In this document: piece by piece, positions 54,483 to 62,130 of the stretch
How the letters are laid out: each line of letters begins with the position of its first letter
How positions within the stretch are numbered: the first letter of the stretch is position 1
Source: Chromobacterium alticapitis
Lineage (GTDB): Bacteria; Pseudomonadota; Gammaproteobacteria; Burkholderiales; Chromobacteriaceae
Length of the DNA: 64,000 nucleotides
Assembly: GCF_002924365.1 (NCBI RefSeq)
Contig: NZ_PQWB01000017.1
Coordinates: forward strand, 237,289 to 301,288
Direction of reading: 5' to 3'
The notes under the pieces: model-generated
Databases searched by the model: none
What the model was told of the DNA's origin: nothing
Seen by the model: the letters and a program-made list of their open reading frames with translations, nothing else
Program-made: the position numbers and the translations under genes

Positions 54483-55664
54483 TCAGGCTTGGCGCATCGC
54501 CGGCTGGTAGCCTTTGGGCGAGAAGCGCAGCGTGGCGAGCAGCAGCAGGGCCACCGCCGCCGCCAGCGCCAGCCAGGCCAGCTGGAAGCTGGCGGTGAGG
54601 TCGCGCAGCCAGCCGGCGAAGAAGGGCGCGCAGGCGGCTATCAAATATCCCACGCCCTGGACGAAGGCGGTCAGCCGTCCGGCGGCTTGGCTGTCTTCCA
54701 GGTGGGACAGCGTCAGGATCATGCTCAGCGGGAACAGCCCGCCCACGCCGAGGCCCAGCAGCCCCACCGCCAGCAGCATCCAGCCGCCGGGCAATGCCAC
54801 CATGCCCAGCAGGCCGGCCAGCGTGGCCAACAGCGTCAGCGCCAGCCAGCCGCGCAGGTCGGCGCTGCGCGCGGACAGGGCGGGCAGGGTCAGGCCGGCC
54901 AGCACTTCCATGCCGGTCATATAGCTGAGCATCAAGCCGCCCTGCTGGCCGCTCCAGCCCTGCAACACGAAGAAGGGCGGCAGCCAGGCCAGCGAGCAGG
55001 TGTAGACGGCGGTGCCCAGGCCGAAGAAGACGGCGAGCAGCCAGGCGCGCGGCAGGCGGGCGAAGCCGCCGGTTGGCGCGGCTAAGCCTGTCTGATAAGC
55101 CCCGTCTGGCGAGTGCCGCCACCACAGCGCGCAGGCCAGGGCGGCCGGCAGAGCCCAGACCGCCAGGCCCCAGTGCCAGCGGCCGCTGGCCTGGGCCAGC
55201 CAGGGCGCGCCAGCCGCCGCCAGCGAGGCGCCGCCCATGATGGCGGTGACGTAGAGGCCCATAAGCAGCGAGACGCGCTCCGGGAAATGGCGCTTGATCA
55301 GTCCAGGCAGCAGGGACTGGGCCAGCGCGATGCCGCAGCCGGCCAGCAGGGCGGTGGCCAAGAGCGCCGGGTAGCCGGGCGGCGACAGCCGCAGCGCGCA
55401 GGACAGCAGGATCAGCAGCAGCGCCAGCAGCACGCCGCGCCGCGCGCCCAGCCAGGCTTCCAGCCGGCCGCCGGCAAAGGCGCCCGCGCCCATGGCGGCG
55501 ATGGGTAGGGTGGTGAGCAGGGCGGCATCGCTGAAGCGGATGCCGGTGGCCTGGCGTATGGGCTCCAGCAACGGGCCGACGGCGGCCAGGCCGGGGCGCA
55601 GATTGAGGCCGACCAGCACGATGGCCAGCGCGAGAGCATGGGGACGGGAAGCGGAGGGATGCAT
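54483..55664 (-). CDS. MFS transporter, CynX/NimT-like
   Basis: A 393-residue major facilitator with 12 predicted membrane helices, resembling the cyanate/nitroimidazole transporter subfamily. The start LALAIVLVGLNLRPGLAAVGPLLEPIRQATG is typical. GLIKRHFPERVSLLMGLYVTAIMGG and AAPTGGFARLPRAW (central loop) follow. AGGAG six bases before ATG 55664 decides the start. The MarR-type gene 84 bases upstream on the same strand suggests ligand-controlled export or import; the substrate is unknown. Confidence 0.88.
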   Translation of the reverse strand: MHPSASRPHALALAIVLVGLNLRPGLAAVGPLLEPIRQATGIRFSDAALLTTLPIAAMGAGAFAGGRLEAWLGARRGVLLALLLILLSCALRLSPPGYPALLATALLAGCGIALAQSLLPGLIKRHFPERVSLLMGLYVTAIMGGASLAAAGAPWLAQASGRWHWGLAVWALPAALACALWWRHSPDGAYQTGLAAPTGGFARLPRAWLLAVFFGLGTAVYTCSLAWLPPFFVLQGWSGQQGGLMLSYMTGMEVLAGLTLPALSARSADLRGWLALTLLATLAGLLGMVALPGGWMLLAVGLLGLGVGGLFPLSMILTLSHLEDSQAAGRLTAFVQGVGYLIAACAPFFAGWLRDLTASFQLAWLALAAAVALLLLATLRFSPKGYQPAMRQA

Positions 55665-55747
55665 GGCGTTCTCCTGGAAGGGCGGCGGGCAAGCCGGGGG
55701 CTGCCGGCGCCGCGGCGTCGGTGGGAAAAGGCGGAAACGGGCGGGGG

Positions 55748-56245
55748 TCAGTCCGGCGTTTCGCCGGGCTGGGCCAATAGCCAGTGTTTGAGCAGCGCCG
55801 CCAATTGGGCGCGCTGTTCGGGCGCCAGCGGCGCGAGGGCGTCTTCCATGGCGGCCACATGGCCTTCCAGCGCGCGGTCGGTCAAGGCCAGGCCGGCATC
55901 GGTCAAGCGGATGCGCAGCGCGCGTCGGTCTGTGGGGTCTGGGTGGCGCGTCAACCAGCCGGCGGCCTCCAGCCGGTCCAGCCGCTTGCTGACGGCGCCG
56001 GAGGTGAGCAGCAGGCTGGTGTAGAGATCGGTGGGGCAGAGGCCGTCGCCGCCGTCGGCGCGGCGCAGCGTGGCCAGCACGTCGAATTCGCCGTCTTTCA
56101 AGCCGAAGCGTTCGAAGTTGTCGGCCAGACGTTTTTGCAGATGGATCAGCAAGCGGCCCAGCCGGCCGACTACGGCCATGCCGGAGCAGTCGAGGTCGGG
56201 GCGGGCCTGCCGCCATTGGCCGAGTATCAGGTCTATCTTGTCCAT
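55748..56245 (-). CDS. MarR family transcriptional regulator
   Basis: A 165-residue winged-helix regulator. GLKDGEFDVLATLRRA precedes the recognition region, LCPTDLYTSLLLTSGAVSKRLDRLEAAGWLTR (about 70-100). The wing DPTDRRALRIRLTDAG is the MarR signature. It lies directly upstream of, and probably in one transcript with, the MFS gene. Three perfect palindromes occur immediately upstream of its start, likely autoregulatory operators. Confidence 0.93.
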   Translation of the reverse strand: MDKIDLILGQWRQARPDLDCSGMAVVGRLGRLLIHLQKRLADNFERFGLKDGEFDVLATLRRADGGDGLCPTDLYTSLLLTSGAVSKRLDRLEAAGWLTRHPDPTDRRALRIRLTDAGLALTDRALEGHVAAMEDALAPLAPEQRAQLAALLKHWLLAQPGETPD

Positions 56246-56251
56246 GACTTC

Positions 56252-56295
56252 ATCATGGCATGATTTTATCTTCCATGGAAGTTATTTCCGCGGAA
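56252..56295. promoter_or_regulatory. tandem palindromes upstream of marR (candidate operators)
   Basis: ATCATG-G-CATGAT (56252-56264), CTTCCATGGAAG (56270-56281) and TTCCGCGGAA (56286-56295) are perfect palindromes in succession, starting seven bases from the marR ATG. The last two sit inside a larger inverted repeat, TATCTTCC (56267-56274) with GGAAGATA (56292-56299). MarR dimers typically bind such sites. Confidence 0.6.
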
Positions 56296-56302
56296 GATAG
56301 GT

Positions 56303-56707
56303 CTAGTGCGCTTCGGGCTGCATCTTGGCCAGCTCCGCCGCGCGCTCGGCGGTGGCGCGCAGCGCGCAGTCGGCGCCGACGATGGCTTCCGAGCTGCCGC
56401 CGTCCGGATCGACGTAGGCCTGGCAGTTGGCGTCGCGGTATTGCAGCCACAGCTTTTGCGCGGCCAGCAGGCGCGGCTTGCGTGTGGCCGACAGCTGCTC
56501 CATCAGCTTTTGGTAGTTGGCGTTCAGCAGCTTGTCCTGCTTGGCGTGTTCGGCGGCGATGCAGTCCAGCATGGCGATGGTGCTGGCCGCCTGGTTCATG
56601 CACTGGTCGTAGTCGGCGCTGTACAGCGCGGCCTCGTCGCCGCAGGCAAAGACTGGAGTGGACAGCAGGCCGAGCAGCGCGGCGGCGAGGAAGGAGCGAA
56701 GAGTCAT
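56303..56707 (-). CDS. LprI-like lysozyme-inhibitor family protein (DUF1311)
   Basis: A 134-residue secreted protein with signal peptide SFLAAALLGLLSTPVFA. The mature part has the cysteine-rich pattern of DUF1311/LprI proteins: YDQCMNQAASTIAMLDCIAAE, a helix LNANYQKLMEQL, WLQYRDANCQAY and a final GADCALRATAERAAEL. Some members inhibit lysozyme; that role here is only by family. It is upstream of marR and on the same strand. Confidence 0.85.
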   Translation of the reverse strand: MTLRSFLAAALLGLLSTPVFACGDEAALYSADYDQCMNQAASTIAMLDCIAAEHAKQDKLLNANYQKLMEQLSATRKPRLLAAQKLWLQYRDANCQAYVDPDGGSSEAIVGADCALRATAERAAELAKMQPEAH

Positions 56708-56725
56708 GGCGTGTTTTAGGGGTCG

Positions 56726-56757
56726 GAAAAAGCGAAAGGCGCCCGCGTGGGGCGCCT
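56726..56757 (-). terminator. terminator of the acid phosphatase gene
   Basis: AGGCGCC (56737-56743) pairs with GGCGCCT (56751-56757). On the minus strand it is followed by TTCGCTTTTT. Confidence 0.65.
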
Positions 56758-56782
56758 CACTATAGCAGAAGCCGGGCCGGGG

Positions 56783-58438
56783 TCAGAGCGCCAGCGCGGC
56801 GGTCAGGTCGCCTGGCGGCTGGGCGCCGCGCGCGCGGAAGGCCTGGTTGCGCACCTTGACGCCCTCCAGCTCCGGCAGGCCGTGCAGACGGCTGATGAAG
56901 CGGATGATGGAGGTGGTGTCGTAGAAGGTGTGGTCGACATGGCCCTTCTTGGCGAACGGCGACACCAGGATGGCCGGAATGCGGCTGCCCGGTCCCCAGC
57001 GATCGCCCTTGGGCGGAGCCACGTGGTCCCACCAGCCGCCGTTTTCGTCGTGGGTGATGATGACCACCATATTCTTCCATTGCGGGCCGCTCATCAGGTG
57101 CTGCAGCACATTGGCCACGTGGCGGTCGCCGCTTTCCACGTCGGAGTAGCCGGCGTGCATGTTCAGATTGCCCTGCGGCTTGTAGAAGGCCACCGCCGGC
57201 AGCTTGCCGGCCACCGCGTCGGCGATGAAGCGGTTGCTGATCGGGCTGTCGCCCAGGCCGCCGTCGAGCAGGTGTTTTTCGCGGGCCTGGCTGCCGGGCG
57301 CGTAATTCTTGAAGTAGTTGAACGGCTGATGGTGGTACTGGAAGTTAGGCGTATCCGGGCCGCCCTTGCCTTCCAGCGCCGCCTGCCAGCTGCCGCCGTA
57401 CCAGGCCCAGCTGACGCCCTGGCGAGACAGCAGGTCGCCTATGGTGTCGTAGGTTTGCGGCGGCAGGGTGCCAGCGTCTGCCGGGTCGGCGTAGCGCGGG
57501 TCGCCGCCTTCGGCCGGCTTGATGTAGCTGGGCTGGAACGGCGGGGCCATGGTGTTGACCGCGTAGCCGTCCGGCGTGATGGCGCCGTTGTTGACGAACT
57601 TGGGCGGGCCGTCCATCGCCGAGCTCGGTTCTTTCAGTTTCAGTTTGTAGCCTTGCGGGCCGTCGTCCAGCACGGCGATCTTCTTCGCCGCCGCGGTGTC
57701 CTTGGCGTGGAAGTATTCCGGCGTGCGGGCCGAGATCAGGAACTGGTGGTTCAGATAGGAGCCGCCGAAGGCCGCCATGAAGAAGTTGTCGCACAGCGTG
57801 TATTGCTGGGCGATTTTCCATTGGTTGAGGTTCTTGGCGGTTTCGCTGTAATAGCCCATCACCAGCGCGCCGGAGTCGGCCCAAGCGACGAACTGGTCGT
57901 TCTTGCCGCCGTTGATCTGCATCTGGTTCTGGTAGAACAGATGCCACAGGTCGCGGGTGATCACGGCTTCCGGCAGCGGCTGGCCCTCGGCGTCCTTCAG
58001 CGGGAAGGGGCCGTTGGGCAGGTTCTGGATCTTGTTCTCGTCTATCAGATAATACTTGCCGCCCACGGTCTGGCCGCGCTGCACCATGCCGCCCCAGATC
58101 TTGGGCAAGTTTTTCAGCTTGGAGCCGTCGCGGTCCAACTGGATACAGGTTTCGGCCGGCGCTTGCGACAGCGGGTGCTGCACGCCGGGGAAGTTGCCGT
58201 ACAGATTGTTGAAGCTGCGGTTTTCCAGGTAGATCACCACCACGTTCTTCACATGGTGGCGCAGCTTGGCGTCCAGCGGGCCATGGGCGGCCGGCGCGGC
58301 TTCCGCGCTTTCGCTGACTGCGGCGGGCAGCATGCTGGCGGCGCCGATGGCGGCCAGGCCCTCGAACAGGCGGCGGCGCGACGGGTCTTGGGGCTGGGTG
58401 GTTTCGGGAGCGGGTTTGAGCGGGTCGTGTTCCGACAT
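56783..58438 (-). CDS. acid phosphatase / phospholipase C-like phosphoesterase (AcpA-like)
   Basis: A 551-residue exported phosphoesterase. Twin-arginine signal (SRRRLFEGLAAIGAA) followed by an Ala-rich cleavage region. Family motifs are VVIYLENRSFNNLYGNFPG (Glu-Asn-Arg-Ser-Phe, nucleophile/metal region), THDENGGWWDHVAPP (metal ligands) and GPGSRIPAILVSPFAKKG. Export by Tat implies folding with bound metal in the cytoplasm. Likely periplasmic or secreted; substrate may be phosphomonoesters or phospholipids. Confidence 0.88.
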   Translation of the reverse strand: MSEHDPLKPAPETTQPQDPSRRRLFEGLAAIGAASMLPAAVSESAEAAPAAHGPLDAKLRHHVKNVVVIYLENRSFNNLYGNFPGVQHPLSQAPAETCIQLDRDGSKLKNLPKIWGGMVQRGQTVGGKYYLIDENKIQNLPNGPFPLKDAEGQPLPEAVITRDLWHLFYQNQMQINGGKNDQFVAWADSGALVMGYYSETAKNLNQWKIAQQYTLCDNFFMAAFGGSYLNHQFLISARTPEYFHAKDTAAAKKIAVLDDGPQGYKLKLKEPSSAMDGPPKFVNNGAITPDGYAVNTMAPPFQPSYIKPAEGGDPRYADPADAGTLPPQTYDTIGDLLSRQGVSWAWYGGSWQAALEGKGGPDTPNFQYHHQPFNYFKNYAPGSQAREKHLLDGGLGDSPISNRFIADAVAGKLPAVAFYKPQGNLNMHAGYSDVESGDRHVANVLQHLMSGPQWKNMVVIITHDENGGWWDHVAPPKGDRWGPGSRIPAILVSPFAKKGHVDHTFYDTTSIIRFISRLHGLPELEGVKVRNQAFRARGAQPPGDLTAALAL

Positions 58439-58537
58439 GGCGGGGTCCTCTATCCTTGGCGATTGGAATGGGAAAGTGCCGCCACTTTACTCCGCTTCAA
58501 TGTAGATATGAAGGAGCGGAGACGATCGTCATGCGGC

Positions 58538-58966
58538 TCAGCCGCGGCGATGATGGGCGATCAGCCGCGCCAGCGCGCGCTTGACCTCGGGGTTGCCGAT
58601 GCTGTCGGCCGCCTGTTCCATGCCGTCCAGCGCGTTTTCGCTGATGGCCAGCCACTTGGCCCTCTTGGGGCGGGCCTGTTGCAGCGTCACCTTGACTTTA
58701 ACCTTGGACGCCGGGTAGCCGATTTGGGCCAGTTGCGGCAAGAGGCCGGGGGCCGTCATGCGCAAGCGCGCGGCCACGATGCCGTTGTCTGCGTGGATCA
58801 CCAGCTCGTCGTCGCGGATGCGCACGGCGCGGCAAACCTCGGCCATGGCGGGCGGAATCAGCCGCTTGAAAGCGCGATCCAGCGCCATCAGCGCTTGGGC
58901 CGCGGCGGTGAGGTGGGCCAGGGTCTGATCCTGGCGGGCGATGTCGTGGAGCGGGCGTCCGGACAT
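58538..58966 (-). CDS. DUF721 / DciA-like protein
   Basis: A 142-residue protein with a DUF721-type KH-like domain: DRAFKRLIPPAMAEVCRAVRIRD, then LVIHADNGIVAARLRMTAPGLLPQL, then KVKVKVTLQQARP. In many bacteria without DnaC, DciA proteins help load the replicative helicase DnaB; that function is by family only. The C-terminus is helical and basic. ATG 58966 has GGAGGATCC-type sequence on the other side, so the ribosome site on the minus strand is unclear. Confidence 0.75.
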   Translation of the reverse strand: MSGRPLHDIARQDQTLAHLTAAAQALMALDRAFKRLIPPAMAEVCRAVRIRDDELVIHADNGIVAARLRMTAPGLLPQLAQIGYPASKVKVKVTLQQARPKRAKWLAISENALDGMEQAADSIGNPEVKRALARLIAHHRRG

Positions 58967-59058
58967 GGGGAGGATCCTGCTGCGAGATAATTCAGTATTT
59001 TAGCCAGCTTGGGCTTGCGCTCCAAGTAGTCGGAAAGACCGGTAATGGCCTGTCATTT

Positions 59059-59096
59059 AGTATGGTTTTTGTTGTGTGTGCAATATTAACAGTATG
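59059..59096 (+). promoter_or_regulatory. direct repeats and AT-rich promoter region upstream of the MocR-type gene
   Basis: AGTATG occurs at 59059-59064 and 59091-59096, exactly 32 bases apart, in an AT-rich stretch about 70 bases before the regulator ATG. MocR/GabR proteins bind direct repeats near their own promoter. A clear -35/-10 pair was not assignable. Confidence 0.3.
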
Positions 59097-59166
59097 TAAA
59101 CTTGTTAGCATGACATATGACGCAAGGTTAAAACTTGTCCAAATTCACCTTTCAGATAAATTCAAG

Positions 59167-60615
59167 ATGAATGATTTCTACTCGTCGACTGTCCTACAGC
59201 CCGGCAGCGAGCTACCCCTGTATCGGCAAGTGCATCAGCGCTTTATCCGCGCCATCCGCCAGGGCATTCTGCTGCCGGGGCAGCGGGTGCCTTCGGTGCG
59301 GGCGCTGGCGAGCGAATTGCAGATTTCGCGCAATACCGTGGAAGTGGCCTACGATCTGCTGATCGGCGAGGGGTATCTCGAGGCGCGCGGCCAGGCCGGC
59401 ACCGTGGTTTCTCCGAATCTGAACCTGGAGCGGCTGCAGAAGCAGCCGGAGGCGGGGTCCGCGTCTGAGGCGCCGCCGCGCCCGGCCAACCATTCGGTCT
59501 ACGACGCGGCGACCCATGAGAAGCCGCTGCCCTATCAACTGGGCCTGCCGGCGCTGGACCTGTTCCCGCACAAGCTGTGGGCCGGCCTGAATACCCGCCA
59601 GCTGCGGCTGCAGAGCAAGATGCTGACTTATCCGGCGCCGGCCGGCTTCCAGCCGCTGCGCGAGGCCATCGCCGGCTATCTGCATCTGTCGCGCGGGGTG
59701 GATTGCTCGCCGCAGCAAGTGTTCATCACCGCGGGTTACCGCGGCGCGATGACCCTGCTGGGCCGCACTTTGCTCCGGCCCATGGACGAGGTGTGGCTGG
59801 AAGACCCGTGCTTCCCGCCCACCCGCCACCTGATGGCGGAAATGGGCGCGCAGCTGGTGCCGGTGCCGGTGGACGAGGAGGGCATGCGGGTGGAGGAGGG
59901 CAAGGCGCGGGCCCTGCATGCGCGCTTCGCCCTGGTGACGCCGGCGCATCAGAGCCCGCTAGGCGTGTCGTTGTCGCTGAAGCGGCGGATGGAGCTGCTG
60001 GCGTGGGCGGAAAGCCACAACGCCTTCGTGATCGAGGACGATTACGACAGCGAATACCGCTACGACGGCCAGCCGCTGCCCTCGCTGTCCAGCCTGGGCG
60101 CCAGCGACAATGTGCTGTACGTCGGCACCTTCAGCAAGGTGCTCAGCCCGGCGTTGCGGCTGGCCTATCTGGTGGTGCCCAAGCGCTTGGTGCCCCGCTT
60201 CAACGAGAGCTGCCATACCTTGAACGACGGCTGCCCGCTGCTGAGCCAGGGCGTGGTGGTGGATTTCATCAAGGAAGGGCATTTCACCCGCCACCTGCGC
60301 AAGATGCGCACCGCCTACGCCGAGCGGCGGCAGATGGTGATAGACAGCCTGCTGAATGAGTTCGGCCAGCGCATGAACTTCAGCGCCCCGGCCTGCGGCC
60401 TGCACTTGTTGGCCAGGCTGGGGAGCGAGGAAGACGATCAACTGCTGGCGCAACGCGCGCGCGAGCGCCAGTTCGGCGTGGCCGCCCTGTCCGCGCGCAG
60501 CATGGAAAACGATTGCGGCAAAGGCTTGCTGCTGGGCTTCGCCAACGTCGCCACGCCGGAACAGGCGGCCAGCCTGGCGCGCGGCCTGCGGTTGAGCATG
60601 GAGGCGGCGCACTGA
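59167..60615 (+). CDS. MocR/GabR-type PLP-dependent transcriptional regulator
   Basis: A 482-residue fusion of an N-terminal GntR winged helix (LPLYRQVHQRFIRAIRQGIL; VRALASELQISRNTVEVAYD; about residues 15-85) with a fold-type I aminotransferase domain. The latter contains IEDDYDSEYRYDGQPLPSL and the PLP-lysine region YVGTFSKVLSPALRLAYLV. Such proteins sense an amine or PLP adduct. ATG 59167 fits the family start; the frame open from 59062 is AT-rich leader. It is convergent with the anthranilate operon and may control it. Confidence 0.92.
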   Translation: MNDFYSSTVLQPGSELPLYRQVHQRFIRAIRQGILLPGQRVPSVRALASELQISRNTVEVAYDLLIGEGYLEARGQAGTVVSPNLNLERLQKQPEAGSASEAPPRPANHSVYDAATHEKPLPYQLGLPALDLFPHKLWAGLNTRQLRLQSKMLTYPAPAGFQPLREAIAGYLHLSRGVDCSPQQVFITAGYRGAMTLLGRTLLRPMDEVWLEDPCFPPTRHLMAEMGAQLVPVPVDEEGMRVEEGKARALHARFALVTPAHQSPLGVSLSLKRRMELLAWAESHNAFVIEDDYDSEYRYDGQPLPSLSSLGASDNVLYVGTFSKVLSPALRLAYLVVPKRLVPRFNESCHTLNDGCPLLSQGVVVDFIKEGHFTRHLRKMRTAYAERRQMVIDSLLNEFGQRMNFSAPACGLHLLARLGSEEDDQLLAQRARERQFGVAALSARSMENDCGKGLLLGFANVATPEQAASLARGLRLSMEAAH

Positions 60616-60628
60616 CGCCGCCCCCGGC

Positions 60629-61024
60629 TCAGACCAGATCGGGAATGACGGCGGTGGCCTCTATCTGCACCTTGGCGCCTTCCACCATGAGCGCCTTGAC
60701 CTGGAAGGCGCTCATCGGCGGATAGTGGCCTATCAGTTCCTTGTAGGCGCGGCCCACTTCGCGCGCGTCGGCGAAATAGGCTTCGCGGTCGCTGACGTAC
60801 CAGGTCAGCCGCACCAGGTGCTCTGGGCGGGCGCCGGCCTCGGCCAGCACGGCCACGATATTTTTCAGCGCCTGGATCGCCTGATCGGCGTAGCGTTCGC
60901 TGCGGATGCGCTCCTCGGCGTCCCAGCCCAATTGACCTGAAGTGAAGACCAGGGTGCCGCGGGCGGCGATGCCGTTGGCGTAGCCGCGCGGGCGCGCCCA
61001 TTCCGGCGGTTGCAGTATCTTCAT
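60629..61024 (-). CDS. RidA family protein
   Basis: A 131-residue YjgF/YER057c/UK114-fold protein; RidA members hydrolyse reactive enamines and imines, or act in specialised pathways. Visible features are GTLVFTSGQLGWDAEERI, QAIQALKNIVAVLAEAGARPEHLVRLTWYVSD (central) and VEGAKVQIEATAVI. The Arg that salt-bridges the carboxylate in canonical RidA appears replaced near the C-terminus (VQIEATAV), so it may belong to a pathway subgroup. ATG 61024 overlaps the thioesterase stop (ATGA), so the two are translationally coupled. Confidence 0.88.
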   Translation of the reverse strand: MKILQPPEWARPRGYANGIAARGTLVFTSGQLGWDAEERIRSERYADQAIQALKNIVAVLAEAGARPEHLVRLTWYVSDREAYFADAREVGRAYKELIGHYPPMSAFQVKALMVEGAKVQIEATAVIPDLV

Positions 61025-61455
61025 GCCGCGGCCTCCTCTGCGGTGCGCAGCGCGGCCAGCGCGCGGCGGATGTCGTCCGGCATGTCGGCGGAGCCGCCGT
61101 CGGCCAGCGAGGTCTGCACCATCACCTGCTGGCTGCGCATGCGCACGGCGCCGCGCACATGGCCTTCTATGTCCAGCGTCAGCGAGCGCCGGCCCAGCCG
61201 GTTCACCCGCAGCTCCATGGTCAGCGGATCGCCCTGGCGCGACGGCGCCATGAATTCGCAACCCAGCTTGACCAGGGGCAGCCCCAGCTGGCGCGGGCCT
61301 ATCATCTCGGAGAAGGAAATGCCCAGTCCCTCGGTGAACCAGTCTTCCACCAGCCAGTTGCTGATGACTAGGTATTGCGGGAAATAGACGATGCCGGCCG
61401 GATCGCATTGCGAAAAGCGTATCGGATAAGTCTTGCTGAAATGCGGGTCTTGCAT
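61021..61455 (-). CDS. hot-dog fold acyl-CoA thioesterase (4-hydroxybenzoyl-CoA type)
   Basis: A 144-residue thioesterase of the 4-HBT family. The catalytic loop IRFSQCDPAGIVYFPQYL has the Asp-Pro-x-Gly-x-Val-x-Phe pattern, and a long helix follows (NWLVEDWFTEGLGISFSEM). Neighbours suggest an aromatic acyl-CoA such as anthraniloyl-CoA as substrate, but this is inferred from context. It is coupled to ridA and follows trpG after a 72-base gap containing two hairpins. Confidence 0.88.
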   Translation of the reverse strand: MQDPHFSKTYPIRFSQCDPAGIVYFPQYLVISNWLVEDWFTEGLGISFSEMIGPRQLGLPLVKLGCEFMAPSRQGDPLTMELRVNRLGRRSLTLDIEGHVRGAVRMRSQQVMVQTSLADGGSADMPDDIRRALAALRTAEEAAA

Positions 61456-61469
61456 GGGTGTCTCCAGTG

Positions 61470-61521
61470 GGCGGACCGAAGTCCGCCGCCATTGGCCCCA
61501 TCCCCTTGCCGGGGGATGGGG
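61470..61521 (-). other. paired hairpins between trpG-like and thioesterase genes
   Basis: GGCGGAC (61470-61476) pairs with GTCCGCC (61481-61487) around CGAA. CCCCATCCCC (61496-61505) pairs with GGGGATGGGG (61512-61521). Both stems are perfect and lack a T-tract, fitting a processing or partial-termination site within the operon. Confidence 0.5.
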
Positions 61522-61527
61522 CGATCG

Positions 61528-62130
61528 TCAGGCCGCCAGCGCGGCGGCTTCCTGCCGCGCCAGTTGCAGGTAATTGGCCAGCATGGCCAGGCCGCGTTCG
61601 GTGAGCACCGATTCCGGGTGGAACTGCAGGCCGTAGATCGGCAGCTCGCGATGGCGCAGCGCCATGATCTCGCCCGGCTCGCCGTTTTCGTCCAGCGCGT
61701 GGGCCGTGGCGACCAGCTCGTCCGGCAGGCGGCCGGCCACCAGCGAGTGGTATCGGGCCACTTGCAGGCCGTCGGGCAGGCTGGCGAACAGGTCGCGGCC
61801 GTCGTGGCGGATGCGGGAAACCTTGCCGTGCAGCACTTCGCCGGCGCGGCGCACCTCGCCGCCGAAGGCGGCGGCTATGCTCTGATGGCCCAGGCAGATG
61901 CCGAGGATAGGCAGGCGGCCGGCGAAATGGCGGATGGCGGCCAGCGAGATGCCGGCTTCGGCCGGCGAGCACGGTCCAGGCGAGATGATCAGCGATTCCG
62001 GCGCCAGCGCGGCTATCTCCTCCAGGCTGGTTTCGTCGTTTCGCTTCACCATGATGTCGGCGCCCAGCATGCCCAGGTATTGCACGACGTTGTAGGTGAA
62101 AGAGTCGTAGTTATCGATCATCAAATGCAT
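61528..62130 (-). CDS. anthranilate synthase component II (glutamine amidotransferase)
   Basis: A 200-residue class I glutamine amidotransferase supplying ammonia to the adjacent synthase. Standard motifs are IDNYDSFTYNVVQYL at the start, ISPGPCSP, the nucleophile GICLGHQ, RYHSL, and the His/Glu pair in GLQFHPESVLTE. ATG 62130 lies inside the end of the component I gene (10-base overlap). It could also be a PabA; the linked TrpE-type partner favours anthranilate synthase. Confidence 0.92.
   Translation of the reverse strand: MHLMIDNYDSFTYNVVQYLGMLGADIMVKRNDETSLEEIAALAPESLIISPGPCSPAEAGISLAAIRHFAGRLPILGICLGHQSIAAAFGGEVRRAGEVLHGKVSRIRHDGRDLFASLPDGLQVARYHSLVAGRLPDELVATAHALDENGEPGEIMALRHRELPIYGLQFHPESVLTERGLAMLANYLQLARQEAAALAA

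Noticed and set aside
61025-61972. N-terminal extension of the RidA protein through the thioesterase gene
   Set aside because: RidA proteins are about 130 residues, and ATG 61024 overlaps the thioesterase stop as expected for coupling.
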